NCBI GenBank assembly: GCA_018242045.1
Contig: JAFECR010000006.1
Span: 174,536 to 238,535 of the forward strand
Direction of reading: 5' to 3'
DNA from: Pseudomonadota bacterium
GTDB lineage: Bacteria > Pseudomonadota > Gammaproteobacteria > Berkiellales > Berkiellaceae
Length of the DNA stretch: 64,000 nucleotides
Shown: positions 10,273 to 19,675 of the stretch, piece by piece
How the letters are laid out: each line of letters starts with the position of its first letter
How positions within the stretch are numbered: the first letter of the stretch is position 1
Made by a program: the position numbers and the translations under genes
Notes under the pieces: generated by a model
The model's input: the letters and a program-made list of their open reading frames with translations, nothing else
Told to the model about the DNA's origin: nothing
Database searches by the model: none

Positions 10273-11028
10273 ATGACTAAAGATTACGCTAAAAGACGAC
10301 GCACTCAATACTCAAATATCTTGCGCCAAAATAGCAAACAACACACCAAGTTGATGCCTGCCTGGGGATGGATGAGTCTTGGTTTAATGCTTGGTATATT
10401 TCTTTGCGCCGTACTTTACTGGAAATTAAATCATCATTCCACTCCTGAAAGTCCCCTCGTTGAAATTCATAAAGCACATGCTAAACCTCATGCCGTAAAA
10501 ACCCCCAAAAATATAAAACCAAAAGCGCATGCAAAATCTTTGGCGACGACGCATCATAGCACTCGCTTTGATTTTTATAATGTTCTGCCTAAAATGAATC
10601 AAGATTTTGAAATAGCAGAGACAAGTCCAAATACACTGACGCTGGCAATGAGCCAATCAACGCCTGATACCAAACCAAAGCTAGCAGATGATGAACTCTT
10701 TAAGGAAACAACCCATGATATGCCAGATGCTAAACCAGGCTTGGCAGATGATGAGACTTTTAAGAGATCTTCAGCTGCAATCTCACAAAACTCTTATATT
10801 ATTCAAGCAGGTTCATTTCATAGACAAGAACAAGCTGAAGAGTTAAAAGCCCAATTAGCTTTATCTGGCTTTGAAGCAAGTATTCAAACTTTCAAGATGG
10901 GCAATAGAGAGACGCGTTATCGAGTGATGATTGGCCCTTTTAGCAATAAAGACCAAGCTAATCTCCATCAACAAGAACTTGAACAAGCACAACAACTGCA
11001 TAGTGTCGTGCTCAAAATCAGAGTATAA
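10273..11028 (+). CDS. ftsN: FtsN-like cell-division protein with SPOR domain
   Basis: A 251-residue bitopic inner-membrane protein. A basic cytoplasmic tail (MTKDYAKRRR) is followed by one transmembrane segment (about 31-50, WMSLGLMLGIFLCAVLYW), a Lys/His-rich periplasmic linker and a C-terminal SPOR domain (about 174-251, from SYIIQAGSF to VVLKIRV) that would bind denuded septal peptidoglycan. The linker carries a 20-residue tandem duplication: PDTKPKLADDELFKETTHDM then PDAKPGLADDETFKRSSAAI. Its place directly upstream of hslV-hslU matches E. coli ftsN-hslVU, which supports the name; the linker itself is not conserved. Confidence 0.82.
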   Translation: MTKDYAKRRRTQYSNILRQNSKQHTKLMPAWGWMSLGLMLGIFLCAVLYWKLNHHSTPESPLVEIHKAHAKPHAVKTPKNIKPKAHAKSLATTHHSTRFDFYNVLPKMNQDFEIAETSPNTLTLAMSQSTPDTKPKLADDELFKETTHDMPDAKPGLADDETFKRSSAAISQNSYIIQAGSFHRQEQAEELKAQLALSGFEASIQTFKMGNRETRYRVMIGPFSNKDQANLHQQELEQAQQLHSVVLKIRV

Positions 11029-11060
11029 TGTTAACCTTCTTACACTATTAGGAGCTAACC

Positions 11061-11609
11061 TTGGATCAATTCAGAGGAACAACTATTGTCGTAGTAAGGC
11101 GTGATGACAATGTCGCTCTTGGTGGCGACGGCCAAGTCTCTTTTGGTAATACCGTTTTAAAAGGCAATGCAAAAAAAGTGCGACGACTTTTCAATAACCA
11201 AGTCATTGCAGGATTTGCAGGAGGCACTGCAGACGCCTTCACCTTATTTGAACGCTTTGAAAGCAAATTGGAACTGTACCAAGGACACTTGGTGCGTGCA
11301 GCTGTAGAACTTGCAAAGGATTGGCGCCAAGATAAAATGTTAAGACGCCTTGAAGCGATGCTCGCTGTTGCAGACAAAGATGCTTCTTTAATTATCACTG
11401 GCAATGGCGATGTGATTGAACCTGAAAAAGGTATTATCGCTATAGGTTCAGGAGGCCCCTTCGCCCAATCAGCGGCAACGGCTTTGCTTGAAAACACACA
11501 TCTAGATGCATATAGCATTGTAGAAAGAGCATTAAAAATTGCAGCCGATATTTGTGTTTATACAAACCACCATATTACCATTGAAGAAGTAGGCAAAGAG
11601 AAAAGATAA
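11061..11609 (+). CDS. hslV: ATP-dependent protease subunit HslV (ClpQ)
   Basis: The threonine peptidase of the HslUV two-ring protease. Translation appears to begin at a TTG at 11061, with GGAG about 6-9 bases upstream. The product starts [16 protein letters not shown], so a six-residue propeptide would be removed to expose the nucleophile Thr7. [35 protein letters not shown] and [17 protein letters not shown] are family signatures. The 182-residue length is normal. The stop codon overlaps the hslU ATG by one base (TAATG), a coupled arrangement. Heat-shock control by the RpoH encoded at 37.9-38.8 kb is expected from the family but no promoter was identified. Confidence 0.95.
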   Translation: MDQFRGTTIVVVRRDDNVALGGDGQVSFGNTVLKGNAKKVRRLFNNQVIAGFAGGTADAFTLFERFESKLELYQGHLVRAAVELAKDWRQDKMLRRLEAMLAVADKDASLIITGNGDVIEPEKGIIAIGSGGPFAQSAATALLENTHLDAYSIVERALKIAADICVYTNHHITIEEVGKEKR

Positions 11610-12958
11610 TGACAAGCGCTGTAATGACACCCCGTGAAATCGTTCATGAACTAGACAAACATATTATTGGCCAAAATGCAGCTAAACGTGCAGTTGCGAT
11701 TGCTCTGCGCAACCGTTATCGGCGTGCAAAAGTAGACTTGAGTTTACGCAATGAGATAACCCCCAAAAATATTTTAATGATTGGTCCAACTGGTGTTGGT
11801 AAAACAGAAATTGCAAGACGACTTGCAAAATTGGCAAAAGCACCTTTTCTAAAGGTGGAAGCGACCAAATTCACCGAAGTAGGCTACGTGGGACGTGACG
11901 TTGAATCCATTATCCGGGATTTAGCTGATATCTCTTATAAGATGACGCGTGAAGAAGCCTTGCTCAAGGTGAAAGAAAGGGCTCAAAGCGCTGCCGTTGA
12001 ACGCATCTTAGATGTGCTGATCCCTAAATCAAGCACTGGATTTAAATTTACTCCCGTTGCAGCAGATGAGACTTCCCCTTCAGACAGTGCTGCCAGAGTT
12101 TCATTTAGAGAGAAGATCCAAGACGGTAGAATGGATGAACAAGAAATTGAGCTTGAAGTTGCTATTCCCTCTCTTGGGGTAGAGATAATGGCGCCACCAG
12201 GGATGGAGGAAATGACCAATCAATTGCAAGGTATGTTTCAAAATTTATCTGGCACTCGTACTAAAACTCGAAAAATGCGAATTAAAGACGCATTAAAAGT
12301 TGTCTGTGACGAAGAAGCAGCCAAACTCGTCAATGACGAAGAAATCAAAGCCAAAGCAGTTGAAAAACTTGAACAGCACGGCATTGTATTTTTGGATGAA
12401 ATAGACAAAGTAACTCAAAGAAGTAACCAAGGCGGCCCTGATGTTTCAAGAGAAGGCGTACAACGCGATCTTTTACCTTTAGTAGAAGGCTGTACGGTTT
12501 CCACCAAATATGGCATGGTAAAAACAGATCATGTGTTGTTTATTGCTTCAGGCGCCTTTCATATGTCTAAACCCTCGGATCTCATCCCTGAACTACAAGG
12601 ACGTCTGCCTATTCGTGTTGAATTAGATGCGCTAAGCACCAGTGATTTGATGCGAATTTTAACCGAACCGAGTGCTTCTTTAACAGAGCAATATAAAGCC
12701 TTATTGGCAACAGAAGGCGTTAGTATCATTTTCGAAGATGCCGGCATACAACGTATCGCAGAACTTGCAGCGGATGTTAATGAAAGGACAGAAAATATTG
12801 GCGCAAGACGCTTGCATACCATTATGGAGCGATTATTGGAGAATGTTTCTTTTGAGGCTAGCGAAAAGCAAGATACTTATGTTATCGATAAAAACTATGT
12901 CAATTTACAATTAGCAAATTTAGTAAAAGATCAAGATTTAAGCCGATATATTTTATAA
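11609..12958 (+). CDS. hslU: ATP-dependent protease ATPase subunit HslU (ClpY)
   Basis: AAA+ unfoldase that feeds substrates into HslV. It has 449 residues, full length. Seen are [16 protein letters not shown] at the N-terminus, Walker [11 protein letters not shown] (about 57-66), [18 protein letters not shown] (pore loop), a variable I-domain (about 110-240), Walker [12 protein letters not shown], the [12 protein letters not shown] sensor region and a C-terminal [20 protein letters not shown]. The tail ends DQDLSRYIL, the motif that docks into HslV. It is coupled to hslV and followed after four bases by ubiE. Confidence 0.96.
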   Translation: MTSAVMTPREIVHELDKHIIGQNAAKRAVAIALRNRYRRAKVDLSLRNEITPKNILMIGPTGVGKTEIARRLAKLAKAPFLKVEATKFTEVGYVGRDVESIIRDLADISYKMTREEALLKVKERAQSAAVERILDVLIPKSSTGFKFTPVAADETSPSDSAARVSFREKIQDGRMDEQEIELEVAIPSLGVEIMAPPGMEEMTNQLQGMFQNLSGTRTKTRKMRIKDALKVVCDEEAAKLVNDEEIKAKAVEKLEQHGIVFLDEIDKVTQRSNQGGPDVSREGVQRDLLPLVEGCTVSTKYGMVKTDHVLFIASGAFHMSKPSDLIPELQGRLPIRVELDALSTSDLMRILTEPSASLTEQYKALLATEGVSIIFEDAGIQRIAELAADVNERTENIGARRLHTIMERLLENVSFEASEKQDTYVIDKNYVNLQLANLVKDQDLSRYIL

Positions 12959-12962
12959 ATTT

Positions 12963-13706
12963 ATGGAAAAAGAAAAAACAGACTTTGGTTATCAACAAGT
13001 TCACGTTGGAGAAAAACAACAGCTTGTTACCAATGTATTTAATTCCGTTGCTAAAAACTATGATCTTATGAACGATTTGATGTCATTTGGCATTCATCGC
13101 TTATGGAAGCGCCATGCCATTGCTCTATTACAAATTAGGCCTCATTTTCAAATTCTTGATTTAGCGACAGGTACTGGCGATCTTGCTTGCCTTATGGCCA
13201 AGCGACTTGTCGGTGGCCTAATAACGATTTCTGATATCAATCAAACCATGTTGCAACATGCTAAACATCGATTAATTGATCAAGGCTATGTTGATAATAT
13301 CCGGATTGTTCAAGCAAATGCGGAATGTTTACCTTTTGCCAGTAACCATTTTGATAGAATCATCATGGGTTTTGGACTGCGTAACGTCACTTTTAAAGAA
13401 AAAGCACTAGCAAGTATCTACCGAGTTTTAAAACCGGGCGGTCGCATGATTATTTTAGAATTTTCACAACCTTTGCTAGCGCCATTGTCTAAACTTTATG
13501 ATGCTTATTCTTTTAGCGTTTTACCAAAACTTGGCGAGTGGATTGCCAAAGATAAAGAGAGTTATCAATATCTCGCTGAATCTATCAGAATGCATCCAAA
13601 TCAAGAGGCATTAAAAAAGCTTATTCTGGATGTTGGTTTTAACGAATGTGATGTTCATAATTTGCAAGGTGGTATCGTTGCAATCCATAAGGGGATAAAA
13701 TACTGA
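12963..13706 (+). CDS. ubiE: ubiquinone/menaquinone C-methyltransferase
   Basis: S-adenosylmethionine-dependent methyltransferase for the C-methylation step of ubiquinone (and menaquinone, if present) synthesis. It has 247 residues. FGYQQVHVGEKQQLV and FNSVAKNYDLMNDLMSFGIHRLWK are the UbiE N-terminal signature. The SAM-binding loop is ILDLATGTGDLA (about 60-71), followed by ISDINQTML, FDRIIMGFGLRNVT and RVLKPGGRMIILEFS. The TGA stop shares a base with the ubiJ ATG, so ubiE-ubiJ-ubiB form a tight operon downstream of hslVU. Confidence 0.95.
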   Translation: MEKEKTDFGYQQVHVGEKQQLVTNVFNSVAKNYDLMNDLMSFGIHRLWKRHAIALLQIRPHFQILDLATGTGDLACLMAKRLVGGLITISDINQTMLQHAKHRLIDQGYVDNIRIVQANAECLPFASNHFDRIIMGFGLRNVTFKEKALASIYRVLKPGGRMIILEFSQPLLAPLSKLYDAYSFSVLPKLGEWIAKDKESYQYLAESIRMHPNQEALKKLILDVGFNECDVHNLQGGIVAIHKGIKY

Positions 13707-14308
13707 TGATTCCCTTATCATCACTTTCTGCGTTTTTTATCCAACAGCTAAATCGCTTGCTGACAACACTTGCACCTCTTTATTTTGCGCCACTTGAAAA
13801 GCATTATCATAAAATCTTGTGTTTGCAAATAACACATTGCTCGCCAGTCTACTTTCAAGTCAATAAAACAGGATTCCTTACTATTGTAAATCCCACCCAT
13901 ATTGATGCTACTTTTTCAGGAACACTTAGCGCTTTTATAACTTCTCTTTTTACAAAAAAACGCACTCATACGGGGTTACATGTTAAAGGAGATATGGAAT
14001 TTGCTAAAGCCATTGATGAATGTTGGCAGCATTTTAATATTGATTGGGAAGATTGTCTGGCCAACGCTTTTGGCGACAATATTGCACATTTTATTTCACA
14101 AGGCATGCAGATCTCAAAACAATTTGTTAGTGATAACTTTCAAAACCGAACTGAAGATTTAACTATCTATTTGCAAGACGAGACCAACTTATTACCAAAC
14201 CCACAAGAAGTTGCAGCGTTTTACAAGGAAGTAGATGTATTACGCCACGATGTTGACCGTTTTGAAGCAAAAGTTAACCTTTTACTTCAGCGCCATTCAA
14301 CAAAATAA
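13706..14308 (+). CDS. ubiJ: ubiquinone biosynthesis accessory factor UbiJ (SCP2 domain)
   Basis: A 200-residue protein in the UbiJ position between ubiE and ubiB. An N-terminal SCP2 lipid-binding fold (about 1-110; YFQVNKTGFLTIVNPTHIDATFSGT, read as strand pattern) precedes a helical region with YLQDETNLLPNPQEVAAFYKE, very like the E. coli UbiJ/YigP C-terminus (QEE..LP...EV..F...V..LR..V.R). UbiJ binds lipids and helps organise the soluble Ubi complex. The sequence is less conserved than its neighbours, and gene order carries much of the call. Confidence 0.88.
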   Translation: MIPLSSLSAFFIQQLNRLLTTLAPLYFAPLEKHYHKILCLQITHCSPVYFQVNKTGFLTIVNPTHIDATFSGTLSAFITSLFTKKRTHTGLHVKGDMEFAKAIDECWQHFNIDWEDCLANAFGDNIAHFISQGMQISKQFVSDNFQNRTEDLTIYLQDETNLLPNPQEVAAFYKEVDVLRHDVDRFEAKVNLLLQRHSTK

Positions 14309-14317
14309 GGTAAACAA

Positions 14318-15943
14318 ATGCGCTGGATAGCCAAAGTAATTCGCATCATCCATATTCACTATATATTAATTAAATACGGCTTAGACAATTTCATTTGGAA
14401 AAACCCTTTATTTCCTTCATTACAATGGCTAATTATCTTTTTTCCCATGCGCTGGTTTAAAAAAACATCTCCAAGCGGCAAAAATATCAGGCTTGCCTTA
14501 AGTGAACTTGGCCCTATTTTCGTGAAATTTGGCCAGCTGCTTTCCACACGTCGAGATATCTTACCAGATGATATTGCTGACGAACTCGCCATACTTCAAG
14601 ACAGCGTTGCACCGTTTGACGGTGAAATCGCTAAAAATAAAATCGAACAATGCCTTGAGACAAACATATCGCAAGTTTTTTCTCATTTTGATGTTAACCC
14701 TTTGGCTTGTGCATCTATATCACAAGTTCATGCAGCCACTTTGCATGATGGGACACGCGTGGTAGTTAAAGTACTACGGCCCAATATTCATCAATTGGTG
14801 AGGCGTGATATTGAATTAATGGAAACTTTTGCCAATTGGATAGTGTTCTTTATGAAAAGAGCAAGACGCTTTCGTCCTAAAGAAGTTGTTGCTGAAATTA
14901 AACAAACTCTCATTGATGAACTTGATCTTTTACGAGAAGCCGCCAATGCTTCTCAATTGCGACGTAATTTTGCCAAAACACAAAGTCTTTATGTACCCCA
15001 AATTTACTGGCAATATTCCCGTAATGATATATTAGTCATAGAAAGAGTTCATGGCGTTCCCATTGCTGATCTTGCCACATTAAAGGCCCACCATACCAAT
15101 TTAAAACGCCTGGCTGAACGCGGGGTTGAAATTTTTTTCACCCAGGTGTTTAGAGACTGTTTTTTTCATGCCGACATGCATCCTGGCAATATTTTTGTCA
15201 TGATTGAAGATCCCGAAAACCCTAAATACATTGCAGTTGATTTTGGCATCATGGGAACACTCGGACCAGAAGATCAACGTTATCTTGCCGAAAATTTCTT
15301 AGCCTTTTTCAAACGCGATTATCGCAAAGTGGCAGAGCTTCATGTTAAATCTGGCTGGGTTCCACCCCATACACCCATTAATGCCTTTGAATCTGCGATT
15401 CGTACAGTATGTGAGCCCATATTTGAAAAACCCTTAAAGGAGATCTCTTTTGCTCAAACATTGATTCGATTATTTCAGGTTGCTAAACGCTTTGACATGC
15501 AAGTCCAACCTCAACTTTTATTATTACAAAAAACATTACTCAGCATTGAAGGACTTGGGCGCCAGCTTTACCCTGATCTTGATCTTTGGCAAACAGCCAA
15601 GCCTTTTTTAGAGCAATGGCTCAAAAAACAATATGGTCCACATGCCATGCTTAAGAGTATTTGGGAAAAAATTCCATTATGGTCAGATAAACTCCCTGAT
15701 CTACCAGAAGCGCTTTATGATATTGCGCGTTTTCATCAACACCAAACGCATCATTTACATTATAAGCAACATGATACTTTTGTCGCAAAAAAGAAACCGA
15801 TGCTTAGCCGTAAAGTGCTGGGCGCCACCTTATTGTTTTGCGCAATTTTAGTTGGGTTTGCCCATTCAACGCTTGGCAATGCATATATTGCACCCATGAT
15901 AACTGCTTTAGTAACGGTTGGATTAATACAATTACTCGATTAA
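14318..15943 (+). CDS. ubiB: UbiB, ABC1/ADCK-family atypical kinase-like ATPase
   Basis: A membrane-associated kinase-like ATPase needed for ubiquinone synthesis. It has 541 residues. The KxGQ-type motif is KFGQLLSTRRDILP (about 71-84), followed by ASISQVHAATLHDGTRVVVKVLRP (an alanine-rich loop in place of a glycine-rich one, plus the ATP lysine), FFHADMHPGNIFV (catalytic loop) and AVDFGIMGTLG (metal-binding loop). Two C-terminal hydrophobic segments (about 500-541) anchor it in the inner membrane. It is the last gene of ubiEJB, ending 16 bases before the convergent sensor-kinase gene. Confidence 0.95.
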   Translation: MRWIAKVIRIIHIHYILIKYGLDNFIWKNPLFPSLQWLIIFFPMRWFKKTSPSGKNIRLALSELGPIFVKFGQLLSTRRDILPDDIADELAILQDSVAPFDGEIAKNKIEQCLETNISQVFSHFDVNPLACASISQVHAATLHDGTRVVVKVLRPNIHQLVRRDIELMETFANWIVFFMKRARRFRPKEVVAEIKQTLIDELDLLREAANASQLRRNFAKTQSLYVPQIYWQYSRNDILVIERVHGVPIADLATLKAHHTNLKRLAERGVEIFFTQVFRDCFFHADMHPGNIFVMIEDPENPKYIAVDFGIMGTLGPEDQRYLAENFLAFFKRDYRKVAELHVKSGWVPPHTPINAFESAIRTVCEPIFEKPLKEISFAQTLIRLFQVAKRFDMQVQPQLLLLQKTLLSIEGLGRQLYPDLDLWQTAKPFLEQWLKKQYGPHAMLKSIWEKIPLWSDKLPDLPEALYDIARFHQHQTHHLHYKQHDTFVAKKKPMLSRKVLGATLLFCAILVGFAHSTLGNAYIAPMITALVTVGLIQLLD

Positions 15944-15959
15944 TTTAATTGCAGTTTAA

Positions 15960-18434
15960 TTACAATTCTTTATGCACGGGTAAACTGACAGTGAACGTCG
16001 TCCCTTTATTTTCTTGGGATTCAACTTCTATGTCACCTCCCAAATTTTTAATCGTTTGGTAACAAATATAAAGACCTAAGCCCGTACCAACACCTGGTGA
16101 TTTTGTAGTGAAAAAAGGATCAAAAATCTTGGGCAAATCCGTTGGCGATATTCCTCTACCCGAATCTTCAATAGAAATTCGTATATCACCATTTTGTCTA
16201 GAAGTGCTTACCGTGATATGTTGTGTCGCCTCATTCTCTGGTATTGCTTGCGCAGCATTGACTAATAAATTTAGAATAACTTGATGTAACTTGCCACTAT
16301 TTGTTTTAAATGCCGGTAAATTAGCAGAAAAGTTGCGTCTTAGCTCTGCTTTACAATTATATTCTGTCATAACAATATTAGCAGCCGAGTTAATCAACTC
16401 GTGTAAACTGACTGAAGTGATTTCTAGATCATCGGTTTGAGTAAATCCCTTTAAGTTCTTCACAAGATTATCAATTTTTTTGGTTTTTTCAAGGGTTTCC
16501 TCAATGGCTTCCTTTAGCATTTCATTAGTAACTTCGTTTGATTGTATTTTAATACCTGAAAGTTGTTTTTTAAGACTTTCAAGTTTTGCCATTATCCAAG
16601 AAATAGGAAAATTAATTTCATCAGCTACTTTGCTGGCAATTAAATCCGCGGTTGCTAATTTTTCATTTAATATACCCTTTGATCTCAGTTGATTTCTTTC
16701 TGTTACGTCAATGAACATCATATAAACGAATAATTCATTATTAATTTCTATTAGTACTCCAGTCACCTCGACGATGCGTGTTTGTGCATCCTCTCTTTTT
16801 TTTATATGGATCTCACTAGGGCCAACTACTTTGTCCTTTGAAATTCGGTTTAACATGGTCTTGACATAAAACTGATCCTGGGGAACCACGAAATTAATAA
16901 TCTCTTCATGTTGAATATTTGATTTTGTTAATCCAAACAATAACTCAGCTTGTTTATTAATCTCAATAATTTCACCGTTTGGTTTTCCAACCACAATAGC
17001 ACAACTTGCATTATCCATTAAGCTTTTGTAACGCACTTCCGATTCATTCAAGGATTTGAGGCTTCTAGCTAAAACCACTGTTTGATTTATTTGGCCTCCT
17101 AATACTTGCAAAAACACCATTTGCTCAGGTCCGAGCATGGTGCTCATTTTTGTTCCAAAAAATAAAATGCCAATACTTTTATTAGCATAGCTAAGTGGGA
17201 TCAATAACCCTGCGCTGATACCTGCTTTATTTAAAAAATCATTTTCCTTCTCAGACAATGCTTTTTTAAAAGGGATAGAAACCACATATTTATTAACAAA
17301 AGCATCATCAAATAATTCCTTATGTCCAAAGAAATTATCTAACATCGTTTTGTCACTCAGTGAATATCCCATCATTTCCTTAACACTTAATGCATGCTTA
17401 GAATCAAGAAAATACAATATCGCCTTAGAAATACCGACCGCATCCAAGCTTTCTATCAGCGTTTCATTTAATAAATGCGTATTATCTAAACTTGTGCCTT
17501 GTGCTAAATTCTTAGTAACACTGGTAATCAATGAAAGCTGAGACGAAAGCAAAGCGCATCGTCGAGCTAATTTCTCAGCATTTAAAATTTGTCTTTCCAA
17601 TTGCTGCATCAGCCGAGCCGTATGTTCCCCTTGAATTCCCAAGGGCTCTGCTATGGTAGCGGACTTTGCTGATTTGATACATTCAGATAATTTATCAATT
17701 AAAGGCTGGATAGAGGGCGTATGCATAACATAGGCACTTGCCCCCACATTACGAGCAAGTTTCTGATCGGCTTCTTCAAGATAATGTGCGCTCTTTAAAA
17801 TAATAGGTAAGGCTTTAAACTTAGGCATTTTTCTGATAGCAAGGCACAATTTGTATCCATCCAATTTGGGCATCAAAATGTCGCTTATCAGCGCGTCTGG
17901 ATGAATTTCTTGTACTAATTGCAATGCTTCCTGTCCATCTTGAGCCACAGATACGTTCAATCCCAAACGACTTAACTGCAAGCGCAACAACTCACGTTGA
18001 CTCTTATTATCGTCCGCGATTAATACATACTTACCAAGCAAGGTATGGTCAAAGGAGGAAACGTTAACATTGAGGTGCTTGCTAATCACCTCTATTAAAT
18101 GTGCAGGATCGACTGGCTTGAGCAGCAGGGTTGTAAAGCCTGTATTTAAAGCAAGCTCCTCATTTTTGAAAAAGAAACCAGACATACCAAGTATAGGGAT
18201 CTTCGCACCATTTGGCATGTCACGCAATTGTTTGTTTAAATCAGCTGCCTCCATATCGGGCAAGCTTAAATCTTGCAAAATCAGATCTGGTTTATCTGTT
18301 TGCATTATTTTTAATGCACTTTTGCCATCTTCAGCTTCAAGAATTTGATAATTTTCCCGTTGCAAAGTCAGGCGTAATTTTTTGCGTGTACCTGCATTAT
18401 CTTCAATCACTAAAATAGAGGCTGCTGGATTCAT
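15960..18434 (-). CDS. hybrid REC-REC-GAF-PAS histidine-kinase-like protein lacking the phospho-His
   Basis: 824 residues from the ATG at 18434, which has CGGGAA upstream; a GTG six codons earlier lacks a ribosome site. Domain order: REC1 (about 5-120, phospho-Asp55 in LILQDLSLPD, lysine in LLLKPVD), REC2 (about 136-250, Asp185 in ISDILMPKLDG, but the usual Lys-Pro is HTP), coiled linker, GAF (about 320-455), PAS (about 465-580), dimerisation helices, and HATPase (about 690-824). The HATPase has LNLLVNAAQAIPE, EDSGRGIS, DPFFTTKSPGVGTGLGLYI. In the HisKA position VAHE is replaced by VADE (Asp605; codon GAT). No transmembrane segment is seen. Probably cytoplasmic; target unknown. A double-glycine peptide gene lies upstream on the same strand. 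Confidence 0.82.
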   Translation of the reverse strand: MNPAASILVIEDNAGTRKKLRLTLQRENYQILEAEDGKSALKIMQTDKPDLILQDLSLPDMEAADLNKQLRDMPNGAKIPILGMSGFFFKNEELALNTGFTTLLLKPVDPAHLIEVISKHLNVNVSSFDHTLLGKYVLIADDNKSQRELLRLQLSRLGLNVSVAQDGQEALQLVQEIHPDALISDILMPKLDGYKLCLAIRKMPKFKALPIILKSAHYLEEADQKLARNVGASAYVMHTPSIQPLIDKLSECIKSAKSATIAEPLGIQGEHTARLMQQLERQILNAEKLARRCALLSSQLSLITSVTKNLAQGTSLDNTHLLNETLIESLDAVGISKAILYFLDSKHALSVKEMMGYSLSDKTMLDNFFGHKELFDDAFVNKYVVSIPFKKALSEKENDFLNKAGISAGLLIPLSYANKSIGILFFGTKMSTMLGPEQMVFLQVLGGQINQTVVLARSLKSLNESEVRYKSLMDNASCAIVVGKPNGEIIEINKQAELLFGLTKSNIQHEEIINFVVPQDQFYVKTMLNRISKDKVVGPSEIHIKKREDAQTRIVEVTGVLIEINNELFVYMMFIDVTERNQLRSKGILNEKLATADLIASKVADEINFPISWIMAKLESLKKQLSGIKIQSNEVTNEMLKEAIEETLEKTKKIDNLVKNLKGFTQTDDLEITSVSLHELINSAANIVMTEYNCKAELRRNFSANLPAFKTNSGKLHQVILNLLVNAAQAIPENEATQHITVSTSRQNGDIRISIEDSGRGISPTDLPKIFDPFFTTKSPGVGTGLGLYICYQTIKNLGGDIEVESQENKGTTFTVSLPVHKEL

Positions 18435-18547
18435 TGTCTTTTTCCCGAGCACGATGAGATAACTATAGATTACTCACAACCTCGACATATACACTAAAAA
18501 CCCAGCGCGTTTTGTTGCTCTGAACGAAAGGTAAAATAAACAGGGAA

Positions 18548-18859
18548 TCACTTCTGTGGCACAAAGTTCGCCAATGTGGCTCCGGCAATGCTGGCCGTAA
18601 AGGCTGAAAGGGCATGGCTTAGCGTATATTGAGCAAAGGTTCGCGATGATGCTGATAAGAGGAGAGAGGATGAAGTTATTGGATAATTTGCCAATGAGAT
18701 TAAAGAGGAAGGTAACGTACAAGCAAGCCCAACCAAGGTTCCAGCAACTATTGCTGTATGAAATGAGTAATTGCTGTCTGAAAGTATCATCGACGTGAGA
18801 AAAGAAATGACATTACCGCCGCTGATTTGTTGCAAAGATTGCTGTTCTAATTCTCTCAT
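18548..18859 (-). CDS. double-glycine-leader (bacteriocin-like) hydrophobic peptide
   Basis: A 103-residue peptide with ATG at 18859 and GAGGAAAT just upstream. Residues 1-15 (MRELEQQSLQQISGG) form a classic class II bacteriocin/microcin V leader ending in Gly-Gly, the cleavage site of C39-peptidase ABC exporters. The remaining 88 residues are Ser/Leu/Ala-rich with two or three hydrophobic stretches (about 30-50, 60-70, 85-97) and few charges, as in pore-forming bacteriocins. No exporter or immunity gene is recognised nearby. It lies 113 bases upstream of the hybrid sensor gene on the same strand. Compare the similar leader at 28532. Activity and export are inferred. Confidence 0.65.
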   Translation of the reverse strand: MRELEQQSLQQISGGNVISFLTSMILSDSNYSFHTAIVAGTLVGLACTLPSSLISLANYPITSSSLLLSASSRTFAQYTLSHALSAFTASIAGATLANFVPQK

Positions 18860-18974
18860 TCTATTTCCTCAATAAAAATTTAAAACACTTAGTATTCTAC
18901 CTAAGTTGAGTTTGATTCGCCAAGCTTTAAATATGTTGTAAAATCAATATTTATAGCGCGCCAAGGAAAGTTAA

Positions 18975-19307
18975 ATGACTGACTGCTTGTTTTGCAACAT
19001 GGCCACTGGCAAGATCCCGACACAAAAGATCTATGAAGATGATCATATTTTTGTTATCAAAGACATCCACCCTAAAGCAAAAGTACATCTTTTGGTGATC
19101 CCCAAAATACATCTTGAAAGCTTAAACGATGTGAAAGAGGAACATGCCTCGCTTCTTGGATATATCATGACTTCTTTAAGAAATTTTGCTAAGGAACAAG
19201 GGCTCGATTCATTTAGAACCTTAATTAATACAGGCAAGGGTAGCGGGCAGGAAATTTTTCATCTTCATTTTCATTTATTGGGCGGCAATAATATTCCAAA
19301 ATTTTAG
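18975..19307 (+). CDS. HIT family nucleotide-binding protein (HinT-like)
   Basis: 110 residues. DCLFCNMATGKIPTQKIYED is the HinT N-terminus with a CxxC pair, and VHLLVIPKIHLESLND is the central strand. The histidine triad reads HLHFHLLGG near the C-terminus, with the upstream GSGQEIFHLHFH. Family members hydrolyse purine nucleoside phosphoramidates; the physiological substrate here is unknown. AAGGAAAG precedes the ATG. The gene directly precedes tatABC (8-base gap), probably one transcript. Confidence 0.92.
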   Translation: MTDCLFCNMATGKIPTQKIYEDDHIFVIKDIHPKAKVHLLVIPKIHLESLNDVKEEHASLLGYIMTSLRNFAKEQGLDSFRTLINTGKGSGQEIFHLHFHLLGGNNIPKF

Positions 19308-19315
19308 GAGGCATT

Positions 19316-19489
19316 GTGGGGTTATCCGGTATCAGTCCAGGCTCCTTAGTTCTGATCTTCTTAATTGTTGTGTTACTTTTTGGGACCAAAAAATTACAAA
19401 GCATGGGTGAAGATTTAGGTAAAGCGATAAAAGGTTTTCGCAAAGGCATGCGTGAAACTCAGGAAGGAACAAAAAATACCGATGTTTAA
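19316..19489 (+). CDS. tatA: Sec-independent translocase subunit TatA
   Basis: 57 residues from a GTG start at 19316 with AGGAGG a few bases upstream. An N-terminal membrane helix (SPGSLVLIFLIVVLLFG) is followed by the FGTKKLQ hinge and an amphipathic helix with GEDLGKAIKGFRKGM, the hallmark of TatA. It forms the variable-size pore for folded, twin-arginine proteins. Its stop overlaps the tatB start by eight bases. It is small and lacks the long polar C-terminal tail seen in larger TatA proteins. Confidence 0.93.
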   Translation: MGLSGISPGSLVLIFLIVVLLFGTKKLQSMGEDLGKAIKGFRKGMRETQEGTKNTDV

Positions 19490-19667
19490 CATTGGCTTTG
19501 GCGAATTATGTCTTGTTGGGGTTGTTGCTTTATGGGCTTTGGGTCCCAAGCAATTGTCATTTCTTGCGAGATTGTTTGCAAGATGGTTTTGGCGCATGAA
19601 ACAAAGCTATCAAAATATAAAAATGGAAATTTCCCAAGAATACTATAATGCCAAGGATCCTGACTAA
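19482..19667 (+). CDS. tatB: Sec-independent translocase subunit TatB
   Basis: The ATG at 19482 gives 61 residues beginning MFNIGFGELCLVGVVALWAL, matching the TatB start M-F-D-I-G-F-E-L, then GPKQLSFLARLFARWFWRMKQSY. It acts with TatC as the signal-peptide receptor. It is much shorter than E. coli TatB (about 170), keeping only the membrane helix and part of the amphipathic helix. An in-frame start 30 bases upstream would lie inside tatA and break the normal N-terminus. Confidence 0.9.
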   Translation: MFNIGFGELCLVGVVALWALGPKQLSFLARLFARWFWRMKQSYQNIKMEISQEYYNAKDPD

Positions 19668-19675
19668 ATTTTTCT

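Noticed and set aside
11066..11518. 150-residue reverse-strand open frame
   Set aside because: It lies entirely inside hslV and its composition (Ser/Arg-rich) is not that of a real protein.
18474..18722. 82-residue reverse-strand frame overlapping the GG-leader peptide gene
   Set aside because: It overlaps the 18548-18859 gene in another frame and has no ribosome site; the GG-leader frame is better supported.
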